Positions 14,943 through 23,153 of a stretch of DNA of 64,000 nt are shown one piece after another (the stretch's first letter is position 1; every line of letters begins with the position of its first letter). The notes under the pieces were generated by a model. It did no database searches. It saw only the letters and a list, made by a program, of their open reading frames with translations, and was not told the DNA's origin. The translations under genes were made by a program, and so were the position numbers. This DNA comes from Deltaproteobacteria bacterium (GTDB taxonomy: Bacteria > Bdellovibrionota > FAC87 > UBA2466). The stretch covers positions 1-64,000 of the forward strand of contig JACPWY010000001.1 in assembly GCA_016196825.1 (NCBI GenBank). The letters are read 5' to 3'.

Positions 14943-16276
14943 AAAAGATTCTGATCATCGATGATGAGAAAAACATCCTGACGACCTTCCGCGGGATGCT
15001 CGAAGACGAGGGCTACCAGGTGTCGACCGCGCCAAGCGGGTCGGCTGGGCTCACCCTCGTGCGTTCGTTCGAGCCTGAGGTCGTTTTCCTCGACATCTGG
15101 ATGCCGGAGGAGGATGGCATTTCGGTCCTAGAAAAGATCCGCAAGGAGTCACCTCAGACCAGTGTCGTAATGATGTCCGGCCACGGCACCATTGAAACGG
15201 CGGTGAAGGCCATCCGCCTGGGCGCCTGGGACTACCTTGAAAAACCGATCCACTCGGACAAGGTGCTCGTCCTACTCGACCATGTTTATGAAGTCCGCGC
15301 ACTCCGGGAACAAAACAAGGAGCTAAAGACTGAGCTCCGGTCGCAGGACAGTCTCGTTGGCAACAGCGCCGCGATGAAGCGCCTCCGCCAGATCGTCTCT
15401 GTCACAGCTCCTTCGAATGGTTGGGTGCTTGTGTACGGGGAAAATGGAGTCGGCAAAGAGCTCGTCGCGCGCGCTCTCCACCGCGATAGCACCCGCGCCT
15501 CCGAACGTTTTGTGGCGGTCAACTGTGCTGCCATTCCAGCCGAACTGATCGAGAGCGAGCTCTTTGGCCATGAGAAGGGCTCCTTTACGGGAGCCATGGA
15601 AAAGAAGATTGGGAAATTTGAGCTCGCCCACAAAGGCACTCTCTTCCTTGATGAGGTTGGGGACATGAGCCTCAAGATGCAAGCAAAGATCCTTCGGGCT
15701 CTCCAGGAGGGGCAGATACAGCGCGTGGGCGGAGACACCACGTTAGAGCTCGATCTTCGGGTCATTGCGGCAACCAATAAAGACCTCAAGCAGGCGATCC
15801 GAAGCAGCGAATTCCGCGAGGACCTCTTCTATCGCCTCAATGTCATCCCCATCATCGTTGCACCGCTCCGAGAGCGGCGCGAGGATATCGCAGCGCTCGC
15901 GAACCATTTCTTGAAACGCTACAACAGCGGTCGACCCAAGCGGTTTTCCGCGGAGACCCTCCAACTTTTGCAAAGTTATCCCTGGCCGGGTAATGTTCGG
16001 GAGTTAAAAAACTGGGTGGAGCGCGCATGCATCCTCTGCCCGGATGAAACCATTAATGCCAGCCCGTATGATGAGCCCAATCAAAAGGATTCCGACGTAT
16101 TTTCCTTTGGCGAGACGAGTTTGCGACAAGCCAAGGCCCATTTTGAAAAACAGTTTCTCATCCGAATGCTGGCCGAGAATGATTTCAACATCTCGCGGAC
16201 CGCGCACACGATCGGTGTCGAGCGCAGCCACCTTCACAAGAAGATCAAGAGTTACGGAATTGAGGTTGGGAGCTAG
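14939..16276 (+). CDS. ntrX: NtrX-type sigma-54 response regulator
   Basis: A 445-residue activator of sigma-54 RNA polymerase. The receiver domain has the phospho-acceptor Asp52 in FLDIWMPEEDG; the AAA+ domain has Walker A GENGVGKE (about 163-170), the sigma-54-contacting loop as GSFTGA (family norm GAFTGA), and the Walker B region TLFLDEVGDM; a Fis-type helix-turn-helix ends the protein (FNISRTAHTIGVERSHLHKK). The TTG at 14939 overlaps the ntrY stop as TTGA. The stop codon lies in the left arm of a long palindrome that fills the gap to ispG. Confidence 0.95.
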   Translation: MKKILIIDDEKNILTTFRGMLEDEGYQVSTAPSGSAGLTLVRSFEPEVVFLDIWMPEEDGISVLEKIRKESPQTSVVMMSGHGTIETAVKAIRLGAWDYLEKPIHSDKVLVLLDHVYEVRALREQNKELKTELRSQDSLVGNSAAMKRLRQIVSVTAPSNGWVLVYGENGVGKELVARALHRDSTRASERFVAVNCAAIPAELIESELFGHEKGSFTGAMEKKIGKFELAHKGTLFLDEVGDMSLKMQAKILRALQEGQIQRVGGDTTLELDLRVIAATNKDLKQAIRSSEFREDLFYRLNVIPIIVAPLRERREDIAALANHFLKRYNSGRPKRFSAETLQLLQSYPWPGNVRELKNWVERACILCPDETINASPYDEPNQKDSDVFSFGETSLRQAKAHFEKQFLIRMLAENDFNISRTAHTIGVERSHLHKKIKSYGIEVGS

Positions 16277-16456
16277 CAGGTCCTTGCGAAACCCGCTTTG
16301 GGAGGAAAAAAATGATTTTTCGAACGAAACGAGGAGGACGAACAAAATGCCCGGAGGCGGCCATGGAATGGCCGTCGAGGACATTTTGTGAGGAGGACGA
16401 AGTTGCAGTCGAAAATGCATTTTTTTACCCCAAATGGGGTTTCGCAAGGACCTGCT
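16275..16456 (+). repeat. Structured palindromic element, copy A (ntrX-ispG gap)
   Basis: A 182-base imperfect palindrome. The outer arms agcaggtccttgcgaaaccc / ggtttcgcaaggacctgct pair for 19 bases, followed by weaker pairing, then a symmetric internal loop with GGAGGACGA on both sides, a stem ACAAAATG/CATTTTGT, an internal loop CGGAGGC versus GTCGAGGA and a terminal hairpin GGCCAT-GGA-ATGGCC. The same loop motifs occur at 57276-57450 with unrelated outer arms. The ispG ribosome-binding site AAGGA (16446-16450) lies in the right arm, paired with the left. It could be an mRNA control structure or a palindromic repeat; seen directly, function inferred. Confidence 0.8.
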
Positions 16457-16457
16457 G

Positions 16458-17525
16458 ATGTATTCACCTGAAAGCCCGTTTCGGAAAAAGACCCGCGAGA
16501 TTTCGGTTGGTCCGCTGAAGCTCGGCGGCAACAACCCCATCCGGATCCAATCGATGACGACCCCGAAGACAGATGATGTTGATGCTGTCGTCAAACAGAT
16601 CCAGGAGCTCGAGGCAGCCGGGTGTGAGATCGTCCGGGTAACGGTCAATAATCAGGAGGCGGCCGATGCTCTTCCGCTCATCCTCGAGAAGGTCCACATC
16701 CCCGTCATCGCCGACATTCATTTCGACTACAAGATGGCGCTCGCGGCGCTGAAGCACAACATCGCCTGCGTTCGGATCAACCCAGGTAACATTGGCGTCG
16801 AGTGGAAAACCCTTGAGGTGCTCAAGGCGGCCCAAGATAAGGGTGTTGCCATCCGCATCGGAGTCAATGCCGGTTCTCTCGAAAAGCCTTTGCTCAAGAA
16901 ATACGGCCACCCGACACCGGAAGCGCTCGTTGAGAGTGCCTTGGCCCACATCGCGCTCTTTGAGACCCACAGTTTTTTCAACTTCAAGGTCTCAATTAAA
17001 TCATCGGATGTTCGGTCCAACTTTCAGGCGTACTCGCTGTTGTCTCAAAAAACCGACGCCCCCCTCCACCTCGGTGTCACCGAGGCCGGAACCAAGAATT
17101 ACGGGGCCGTGAAGTCAGCAGTCGGCATCGGCAGTCTTCTGCTGAGCGGCATCGGCGACACGATTCGCGTTTCGCTCAGCTGCGATCCAGTGGAAGAGAT
17201 CAAGGCCGGCGTCTTCATCTTAAAATCTTTGGGTCTTAAGAATGACGCTCCTGAAGTCATCGCGTGTCCCAGCTGTGGGCGGGCCGATATTGATGTATTC
17301 CGCCTAGCCGAAGAGGTGGAGCGCCGAGTGCTCGGGCTCAAGAAGAATATAAAGGTCGCGGTCATGGGGTGCGTGGTCAACGGACCCGGCGAATCCATGG
17401 AAGCCGACATCGGCATTGCCGGCGGCAAGGGCGAGGGGCTGATTTACAAAAAAGGAAAACCGATCTGCAAGGTGCCTGAGGACAAGATGGTCGATTTTCT
17501 CATGGATGAAATCTCGAGGATGTAA
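16458..17525 (+). CDS. ispG: 4-hydroxy-3-methylbut-2-enyl diphosphate synthase (IspG)
   Basis: A 355-residue Fe-S enzyme of the MEP isoprenoid pathway, converting MEcPP to HMBPP. The N-terminal TIM-barrel carries PIRIQSMTTP and VRVTVNNQEAA; the C-terminal domain has the [4Fe-4S] ligands in IACPSCGR (two Cys) and VMGCVVNGPGE (one Cys), with the catalytic Glu in the latter. ATG 16458 is chosen, 7 bases after AAGGA; an in-frame ATG at 16434 lies inside the hairpin arm and lacks a site. The leader is the palindromic element A. TAATG overlap joins it to proS. dxs and ispA of the same pathway lie at 37.7-40.5 kb. Confidence 0.95.
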   Translation: MYSPESPFRKKTREISVGPLKLGGNNPIRIQSMTTPKTDDVDAVVKQIQELEAAGCEIVRVTVNNQEAADALPLILEKVHIPVIADIHFDYKMALAALKHNIACVRINPGNIGVEWKTLEVLKAAQDKGVAIRIGVNAGSLEKPLLKKYGHPTPEALVESALAHIALFETHSFFNFKVSIKSSDVRSNFQAYSLLSQKTDAPLHLGVTEAGTKNYGAVKSAVGIGSLLLSGIGDTIRVSLSCDPVEEIKAGVFILKSLGLKNDAPEVIACPSCGRADIDVFRLAEEVERRVLGLKKNIKVAVMGCVVNGPGESMEADIGIAGGKGEGLIYKKGKPICKVPEDKMVDFLMDEISRM

Positions 17526-18952
17526 TGGCCGACCGAATCACCCCCCGTAGTCAGGATTTTTCGCAGTGGTACAACGATATTATCCAGCATGCCCAGCTCG
17601 CCGATCAAAGTCCCGTGCGCGGATGCATGGTTCTCAAACCCAATGGATACGCCATCTGGGAGGTGGTCCAGCGCGAACTGGACAAACGTTTCAAGGAGAC
17701 GGGCCACCGCAATGCCTACTTCCCGCTTCTCATCCCAGAGAGTTTTCTCAATAAAGAGAAAGAACACGTTGAAGGATTTGCCCCCCAATGTGCCGTCGTC
17801 ACCCACGGCGGCGGCAAGAAACTCGAAGAGCCTCTCGTCATCCGCCCTACCTCAGAAACGATCATCAACTACATGTACTCCAAGTGGGTCCAGAGCTATC
17901 GGGATCTCCCCATTCTCATCAACCAATGGGCCAACGTTATAAGATGGGAGATGCGGACCCGACCTTTCTTGCGCACTTTGGAATTCCTCTGGCAGGAGGG
18001 CCACACCTGTCACGAGACCGAGGATGAGGCTCGCCGGGAAACCCTGAAGATGCTCGACATCTATCAGTCTTTTCTCAGGGACCATTTCGCGATGGCAGTT
18101 ATCCCCGGCGAAAAAACGCCCGGCGAAAAATTTCCGGGAGCGGAAAATACCTACTGCATCGAAGCGATGATGCAAGACAAAGAGGCGCTCCAGGCGGGAA
18201 CGTCTCATTATTTCGGAACCAAATTTGCCCAAGCCTTTGATATTAAGTTCCAAAACCGCGAAGGAAAGCAGCAGTTCGTGCACCAAACGTCGTGGGGTGT
18301 CACCACCCGTTTGATCGGCGCCTTGATCATGACCCATAGCGACGACAAAGGGCTTGTGCTTCCTCCCAAGGCCGCCCCCACTCAAATCGTGATCATTCCG
18401 ATATCCCAGAAGGGACAGGACAGCTCCAAGATCACTGAGATCGCTGATCGCCTGAAATCCGAACTTTTGGCGTCCTACGTGGTTCACGTTGACGCCCGCG
18501 AAGGCCATTCCGTTGGGTACAAATTCACTGAATGGGAGGTTCAGGGGATCCCGCTGAGAATTGAGTTGGGGCCACGAGACCTCGCGACCAATGAGTGTGT
18601 GCTGGCCCGCCGAGATGGAGTCAAAACCAAGGTTTCACTCGACCAGGTCAAAGCAACTGCGGCCAAAACACTCGATGAGTTCCAGATGGCCCTTTACACG
18701 CGATCTTCCGAGTTTCTGAAGGCGAACACGCACATCGAAAACGATCTCCCGAAGTTCAAGGAGCGGATTCAGGCCAATTCCGGCTTTTACCAGCTCCATT
18801 GGTGCGGCAACCCGGGGTGCGAAGCTCAGGTTAAGAATGACACCAAGGCTACAATTCGGTGCATCCCATTCGCTCAGATCCGAGAAAGCGGCAAATGCAT
18901 CGTTTGCAGCGCCGCCTCTACAGGGCGCGTTATTTTCGCCCGCAACTATTAG
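17525..18952 (+). CDS. proS: Prolyl-tRNA synthetase, short (archaeal/eukaryotic-like) type
   Basis: A 475-residue class II synthetase that charges tRNA-Pro. It lacks the editing insertion of the long bacterial type. Class II motif 2 is in MRTRPFLRTLEFLWQEGHT, an ATP/proline-site segment in GTSHYFGTKFAQAF, motif 3 in ELGPRDLA context, and a C-terminal domain has cysteines in CGNPGCEAQV and GKCIVC, a probable zinc site, ending with a C-terminal Tyr as in this class. The ATG overlaps the ispG stop as TAATG. This type is scattered among bacteria and does not by itself indicate recent transfer. Confidence 0.95.
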   Translation: MADRITPRSQDFSQWYNDIIQHAQLADQSPVRGCMVLKPNGYAIWEVVQRELDKRFKETGHRNAYFPLLIPESFLNKEKEHVEGFAPQCAVVTHGGGKKLEEPLVIRPTSETIINYMYSKWVQSYRDLPILINQWANVIRWEMRTRPFLRTLEFLWQEGHTCHETEDEARRETLKMLDIYQSFLRDHFAMAVIPGEKTPGEKFPGAENTYCIEAMMQDKEALQAGTSHYFGTKFAQAFDIKFQNREGKQQFVHQTSWGVTTRLIGALIMTHSDDKGLVLPPKAAPTQIVIIPISQKGQDSSKITEIADRLKSELLASYVVHVDAREGHSVGYKFTEWEVQGIPLRIELGPRDLATNECVLARRDGVKTKVSLDQVKATAAKTLDEFQMALYTRSSEFLKANTHIENDLPKFKERIQANSGFYQLHWCGNPGCEAQVKNDTKATIRCIPFAQIRESGKCIVCSAASTGRVIFARNY

Positions 18953-19041
18953 AGGCGCTGCCTTTGGAAATCCCAGGTTATCGCTTAAAATGGATAGGAG
19001 TCTTCTTTCTCCAATTTCTCCATCCCTTATGCGAGGCGGCC

Positions 19042-19737
19042 ATGAAACTCCTGATTGCTATCCTCTTTCTATTCTCAACCACGACCTGGGCGGCTGACAC
19101 CGCACCCGAAAAAAAGGGGGCCAAAGACGCTGGTGCCAAGCAGGAAACCCGAGGTGAAGAGGATGAGCAGGAAGAGGATAAGGTTGTGAACCTTGAAAGC
19201 GAGGACGCCTTCATCGATCTTTCAGACGCTTTGAAGAGCAAGCACTTCGTCCGCCGAGCGATTCTCAACACCGCCATCAAAAACAGCTCACGCTTCCATC
19301 TTGGGAAGCCGTACGTGAACCACCTCGTCGGATTCGATGCCATCATCAATCTGAAGCCGGTCCAGAAGACGGTCACCGCCATGCAGAGCCTAGGGGGAGG
19401 TTACGTTTTCCCCTTCGGTCTGGGCGTTGAGTCCGGACTCGAATTCTCCTCTTTGAGCGATTGGTACCTGGGAACACGGTGGTATTTTGATCAGGTGAGC
19501 GCCTTTGTCTGGCCCTTTGCCGGTGCGGGCCTGGCTGTGCAACTCGATTTTCTTAGCGTAAGCGATCCCACTCAGGCCGTGGCCGCCTACAGCGGCTCGC
19601 CAGTGGGCTTCTTCGCCAACTTTGGTTTGATGATTCCGCTCGTCGATATCGGTCTCAAAGCCGAGATCCGCGCCAACATGTATGGAGGTGATCGCATTAT
19701 CATCACCACTGGTCTCGGCGCCGTCCTCTTTATCTAA
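19042..19737 (+). CDS. Secreted beta-barrel-type outer-membrane protein
   Basis: A 231-residue product with a signal peptide (MKLLIAILFLFSTTTWAAD), an acidic/Lys-rich linker (about 20-60, EEDEQEEDK) and a C-terminal region of alternating beta strands (GGGYVFPFGLGVESGLEFSS, WYLGTRWYFDQVSAFVWPF) ending in hydrophobic FI, as in outer-membrane barrels. ATG 19042 is preceded by GAGG; the frame is open further upstream into proS but lacks a signal there. It has the same plan as the two convergent paralogous genes to its right: signal, low-complexity linker, barrel. No specific family recognised. Confidence 0.65.
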   Translation: MKLLIAILFLFSTTTWAADTAPEKKGAKDAGAKQETRGEEDEQEEDKVVNLESEDAFIDLSDALKSKHFVRRAILNTAIKNSSRFHLGKPYVNHLVGFDAIINLKPVQKTVTAMQSLGGGYVFPFGLGVESGLEFSSLSDWYLGTRWYFDQVSAFVWPFAGAGLAVQLDFLSVSDPTQAVAAYSGSPVGFFANFGLMIPLVDIGLKAEIRANMYGGDRIIITTGLGAVLFI

Positions 19738-20816
19738 AACGGGAGCAACAATCCCGGCATGAAGGTAAAAATTGAGTTCGAGTGGTCGTCCGTCGCGACG
19801 AAGTACTGAAACTCCGCCTTGATGAGAATATCTCCAACCGGAACGACCATGGCCACTGATGGCACAGCGTATTGCGACCGAGATCCGAGAGCGTTTTCAC
19901 TCGGATCGGAGGTCAACGTCATCTTATTCGTCACGAAGCAGTGCTGTAATCCCAAATAGAATCTCGCGGTAGTGGTCTTACTCTGAATGTAATACTTCAG
20001 CCCGACCAGAAACGCGTTGTAGTTGAAAAACTCGCCGCCCACCTCGATAAACAAATGATTCAGGAATCCCTTGAACGGGCGATAACCCAATTGGAGCCCC
20101 AGGAGACTTGAGTTGGAGGTTCGGTTATCGATGCCGGAGGCCACTGCTCCCCCCACCGAAGCCGCGACATACCACCGGGCTAAGAGTTCCCTGTTGATAT
20201 TCTTCATCAACCCAGCCGAGGCCATCCAGCGAGGAATATCGGCCTGCAGCAGCGGGGCTCCCTCTTCTCGCGGCAGATCATAAAGTTGATCGGTCGCATA
20301 CTGTGAAAACACCTGGGTCACCAGAGTTCGGGTCAAGTTTGTCTTGGCCAGATCGGTTGGCTTTCTGAGCATCGTGTCCGGTAGAACCTCCGAGTGCATC
20401 ACCACCTGGTAGGGTGTTCGGCGATCGTAGAGTACGAGCGCCCATCGAGTGGGTTTGAAGGATGGGATCAAGATCACGTCGCCATGGGTCTTCGCTGTTG
20501 CTCGCTTCAGCTGCTCGAAGTTCATCTTCGGAATGCTGTAGTCCGATCGACGGACGGTGATACCGTCGAGTCGGGCCAGGGACTTCTCGATTCCGATGTA
20601 CACAACCTCAGAATCCTTGAGCTCTTCATTTGTGATCGGCCGCATCAGCACGACCTTCACCTGCTCACCGGACGGAAGACGCAGCTTCTTCTTCAGGGCA
20701 GCGTTAATCGAAATGGCGCTCACCTCACCCGAAGATTCCGAACTCACCGAACTGTCCTCGGATTCAGCCAGACAGAGCGGCGCCCATACCAATAACGCCA
20801 ATAGAGCCCATCGCAC
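19734..20816 (-). CDS. Two-domain outer-membrane protein, paralogue of next gene
   Basis: A 360-residue exported protein with signal peptide MRWALLALLVWAPLCLA, a Ser/Glu-rich linker, an N-terminal alpha/beta domain (KVVLMRPITNEELKDSEVV ... FKPTRWALVLYDRRTPYQVV) and a C-terminal beta-strand region ending in LLLPF, typical of outer-membrane barrels. It shares YDRRTPY, an H(S/T)EV block, LPRE, IPRWMASA and AS(V/L)GGA(V/I) with the gene at 20963-22336, so the two are paralogues. Function unknown. Its end overlaps the convergent barrel gene by 4 bases. Confidence 0.65.
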   Translation of the reverse strand: MRWALLALLVWAPLCLAESEDSSVSSESSGEVSAISINAALKKKLRLPSGEQVKVVLMRPITNEELKDSEVVYIGIEKSLARLDGITVRRSDYSIPKMNFEQLKRATAKTHGDVILIPSFKPTRWALVLYDRRTPYQVVMHSEVLPDTMLRKPTDLAKTNLTRTLVTQVFSQYATDQLYDLPREEGAPLLQADIPRWMASAGLMKNINRELLARWYVAASVGGAVASGIDNRTSNSSLLGLQLGYRPFKGFLNHLFIEVGGEFFNYNAFLVGLKYYIQSKTTTARFYLGLQHCFVTNKMTLTSDPSENALGSRSQYAVPSVAMVVPVGDILIKAEFQYFVATDDHSNSIFTFMPGLLLPF

Positions 20817-20962
20817 GAATTGCCTCCTCAGTGCGTGCCAAATGCGCTTAAGTAACGCATTCAGTCATTGGCTCTATCGACGCTATTGTCGCGCCGCTTA
20901 AGGAAAATAATGCTCCGCGCTTTATTTGCGCAAAGGCCTGATTACACTATCATTTTTGGGAT

Positions 20963-22336
20963 TTAGAACTGGTAGAGAAGACCGGGCATAAACTGGAAGA
21001 CAACACCCTCGCCGGAGAGAGCCACCTGCAGCTGCGTTTCCGCCTTGAAGTAGAACTCACCCAACGGCACCCACAGACTCACGCTGGGAATGATGTAGTA
21101 GTAATCCTTGTGCAAGGTCATGTTGCGATCTGAGACAAGCGCCTTTCGATCGGTCAGATAACCACCGCCAAGGCCGGGCATAATCTGATAGGACGAGTAC
21201 TTATTCGAAATGTTGTAACGAAGCGTCCCCAAAAAGGCATTGTACGCATACGCCTGGTAGGTTCCTTCGAGGTGAAAGTTCCCGAAAATTCGCGCCCCGA
21301 GCTGCAGACTGTAGACACCCCCCGCCCAGGAGCGGCTATCGCTGGCCGACGATATTGCGCCCCCAAGCGAGGCAGCTCCATAAAACCGCCGGGTCATTAT
21401 GTTATTCACGTGCTCCACCATCTCGGCGCTCGCCATCCACCGAGGGATCTGAGCCTCCATCACCACTTCGTGATTTTCGCGCGGCAACTCATAAAACTGA
21501 TTGGTGAGATAAAGGTAAAGACCTCGCCGCATCAAAACCCGCAGCTGATCGATGGCGAGCTCCTCGGAAATCTTTCCGGTCGCAGCCTCCTCCTCCGGGT
21601 TCACTTCGGTGTGGTAAAAAACGTAGTACGGCGTTCGTCGATCAAAAATAAATATGTCAAAATGGGTGGGCTTGAGCACCGTCGCGAAAACAACGTCGGC
21701 CTTGATCTTCCCCATGATGGCGCGAAAGCCTTCAAGCGTCAGCGCTTGGAGTTTTTGGTTCTTCACGGCGATATTGAAGTCGCCGTAACGGCTAAACACC
21801 TTCTGCATCGTCGCCAGAACAACATCGGTGAGGGCGGGCTGGACGTAATTCACAGGCCGGAGGAAAACAACACTCGCGAGTTTCTTGTTGGGGAGGGTGA
21901 GCTTGCTTTTAAGACGCTCCACCAATTTTTCCTTGGCATTCGGATTCTCAACGTCCTTCGCTGGCGCGGATGCAACGGTGCCGTCATCATCTTCAGCTTC
22001 AGCTTCGTCTTCATCGTCTTCATCTTCATCATCGTCCTGGGCTTGAGCCGCCTGGACTGTCTTCTGAGATGTCGCGGCCGTAGCGCCTCGAGGGGGAACA
22101 CTCTGGGGCCGGCGGGCACCCGACTGGGCAATGGCAGAGTCCTCAGCCTCGTCATCCTCTTCGTCGGTCTCGGTCTGCGCCACGGCTGCTTTCGGAGCCG
22201 CCGCTGCCGGCGGACGCCTGGCGGCAGCAGCCGGAGGGGCAGCCGGGCGTTGGCCCGATCGACTCCCGGGTTCGGCGAGCGCTCCGATCGCAAACAGCGC
22301 AACCATCAAACTCACTCGAAACGATTGGTTTTCCAT
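20963..22336 (-). CDS. Two-domain outer-membrane protein with Ala/Pro/acidic linker
   Basis: A 457-residue exported protein: signal peptide (MENQSFRVSLMVALFAIGALA), a long low-complexity linker to about residue 125 (PAAPPAAAARRPPAAAAP, then Asp/Glu runs), an alpha/beta domain with VVFLRPVNYVQ and IFDRRTPYYVFYHTEV, a conserved block LPREN ... IPRWMASAEMVEHVNN and a C-terminal barrel-like region ending LLYQF. Paralogous to the downstream gene. The linker could span the peptidoglycan. ATG 22334-22336 is used, without a strong ribosome-binding site. No family recognised. Confidence 0.65.
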   Translation of the reverse strand: MENQSFRVSLMVALFAIGALAEPGSRSGQRPAAPPAAAARRPPAAAAPKAAVAQTETDEEDDEAEDSAIAQSGARRPQSVPPRGATAATSQKTVQAAQAQDDDEDEDDEDEAEAEDDDGTVASAPAKDVENPNAKEKLVERLKSKLTLPNKKLASVVFLRPVNYVQPALTDVVLATMQKVFSRYGDFNIAVKNQKLQALTLEGFRAIMGKIKADVVFATVLKPTHFDIFIFDRRTPYYVFYHTEVNPEEEAATGKISEELAIDQLRVLMRRGLYLYLTNQFYELPRENHEVVMEAQIPRWMASAEMVEHVNNIMTRRFYGAASLGGAISSASDSRSWAGGVYSLQLGARIFGNFHLEGTYQAYAYNAFLGTLRYNISNKYSSYQIMPGLGGGYLTDRKALVSDRNMTLHKDYYYIIPSVSLWVPLGEFYFKAETQLQVALSGEGVVFQFMPGLLYQF

Positions 22337-22442
22337 CAAGAGCTAGTTCGGTTCCGGATCGGGAATTACTAAGCAAAAAAGGGGGCTTCTTTTGGGGCGA
22401 TTTGTCATTTTTTCTACCCCGCGATAGGGTCCACCGACGCCT

Positions 22443-23147
22443 ATGACTCAAGAAAATATAACCGTCCAAGTGGTCGATTTCTCGTCGATAAATGACGACG
22501 ATCTCTTGCGCATTGCGCAACGTTGGCCCCAGGGGGTTCCCAACCAGTCCCCTCTCTCCGCCAGCCAGCGACAGACCGTAGCGAGTCGCTATGCATTATC
22601 GCTCATCGTCCCGCAAGTTGATGCATCGCTTAACACATCCCAAGAGCATGGATTCTCTCAGCTCACTACGGTGGATCACCACGATTCAGTCAGTTTCGCC
22701 CACACCGAAACTCTCGCGATCGCGGCGCTCTGTCGAAATCCGGTCGGAGTCGACGTGGAAAACATCTCCCGTACCTTCGCCTACGCCCTCCCAAAGTTTG
22801 CAACCTCAGCCGAGCTCTTGCTCGCCCAGGGCTCGACCCTGATCGAGAACGTTCCCGTTTCCAACATGGCCCTACTTTGGACGGCCAAGGAGGCCACCAG
22901 CAAAGCCACCGGTTTGGGGGGCCGAAAGGGATTTCCCAATTTCGAACTCGCGGAGCTCGGGCCCGGCCCCCTCAGAATTCGAGTCCATTCTCCCGGCCCG
23001 ATCCCCCTCCACCACCCCTTCGTCCAATTCCGGCTGTACTCAGCCCGAGGTCTGCGATACCTCATCGCCGTATGCACCGAAGGGCAAAATAACCCTCTTA
23101 ATTTGCTCGCTTATCCACCTCATGGTATCGATACGCAAAGAGGCTAA
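22443..23147 (+). CDS. 4'-phosphopantetheinyl transferase (Sfp/AcpS superfamily)
   Basis: A 234-residue enzyme that transfers phosphopantetheine from CoA to carrier proteins. The magnesium-binding motif is VGVDVENI (about 101-108) and the second signature is LLWTAKEATSKATG (about 144-157). The length and two-part architecture match the Sfp-like group rather than the short AcpS trimer. Substrate unknown; no polyketide or peptide synthase is in this window. The start ATG 22443 is the first in frame. It lies 6 bases ahead of the RNase G gene and is likely co-transcribed with it. Confidence 0.85.
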   Translation: MTQENITVQVVDFSSINDDDLLRIAQRWPQGVPNQSPLSASQRQTVASRYALSLIVPQVDASLNTSQEHGFSQLTTVDHHDSVSFAHTETLAIAALCRNPVGVDVENISRTFAYALPKFATSAELLLAQGSTLIENVPVSNMALLWTAKEATSKATGLGGRKGFPNFELAELGPGPLRIRVHSPGPIPLHHPFVQFRLYSARGLRYLIAVCTEGQNNPLNLLAYPPHGIDTQRG

Positions 23148-23153
23148 AACGCG

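Noticed and set aside
16657-16666. A third copy of the core word GGAGGCGGCC within ispG
   Set aside because: It encodes part of NNQEAADALP and lacks the surrounding hairpin and the other core motifs, so it is a coding coincidence.
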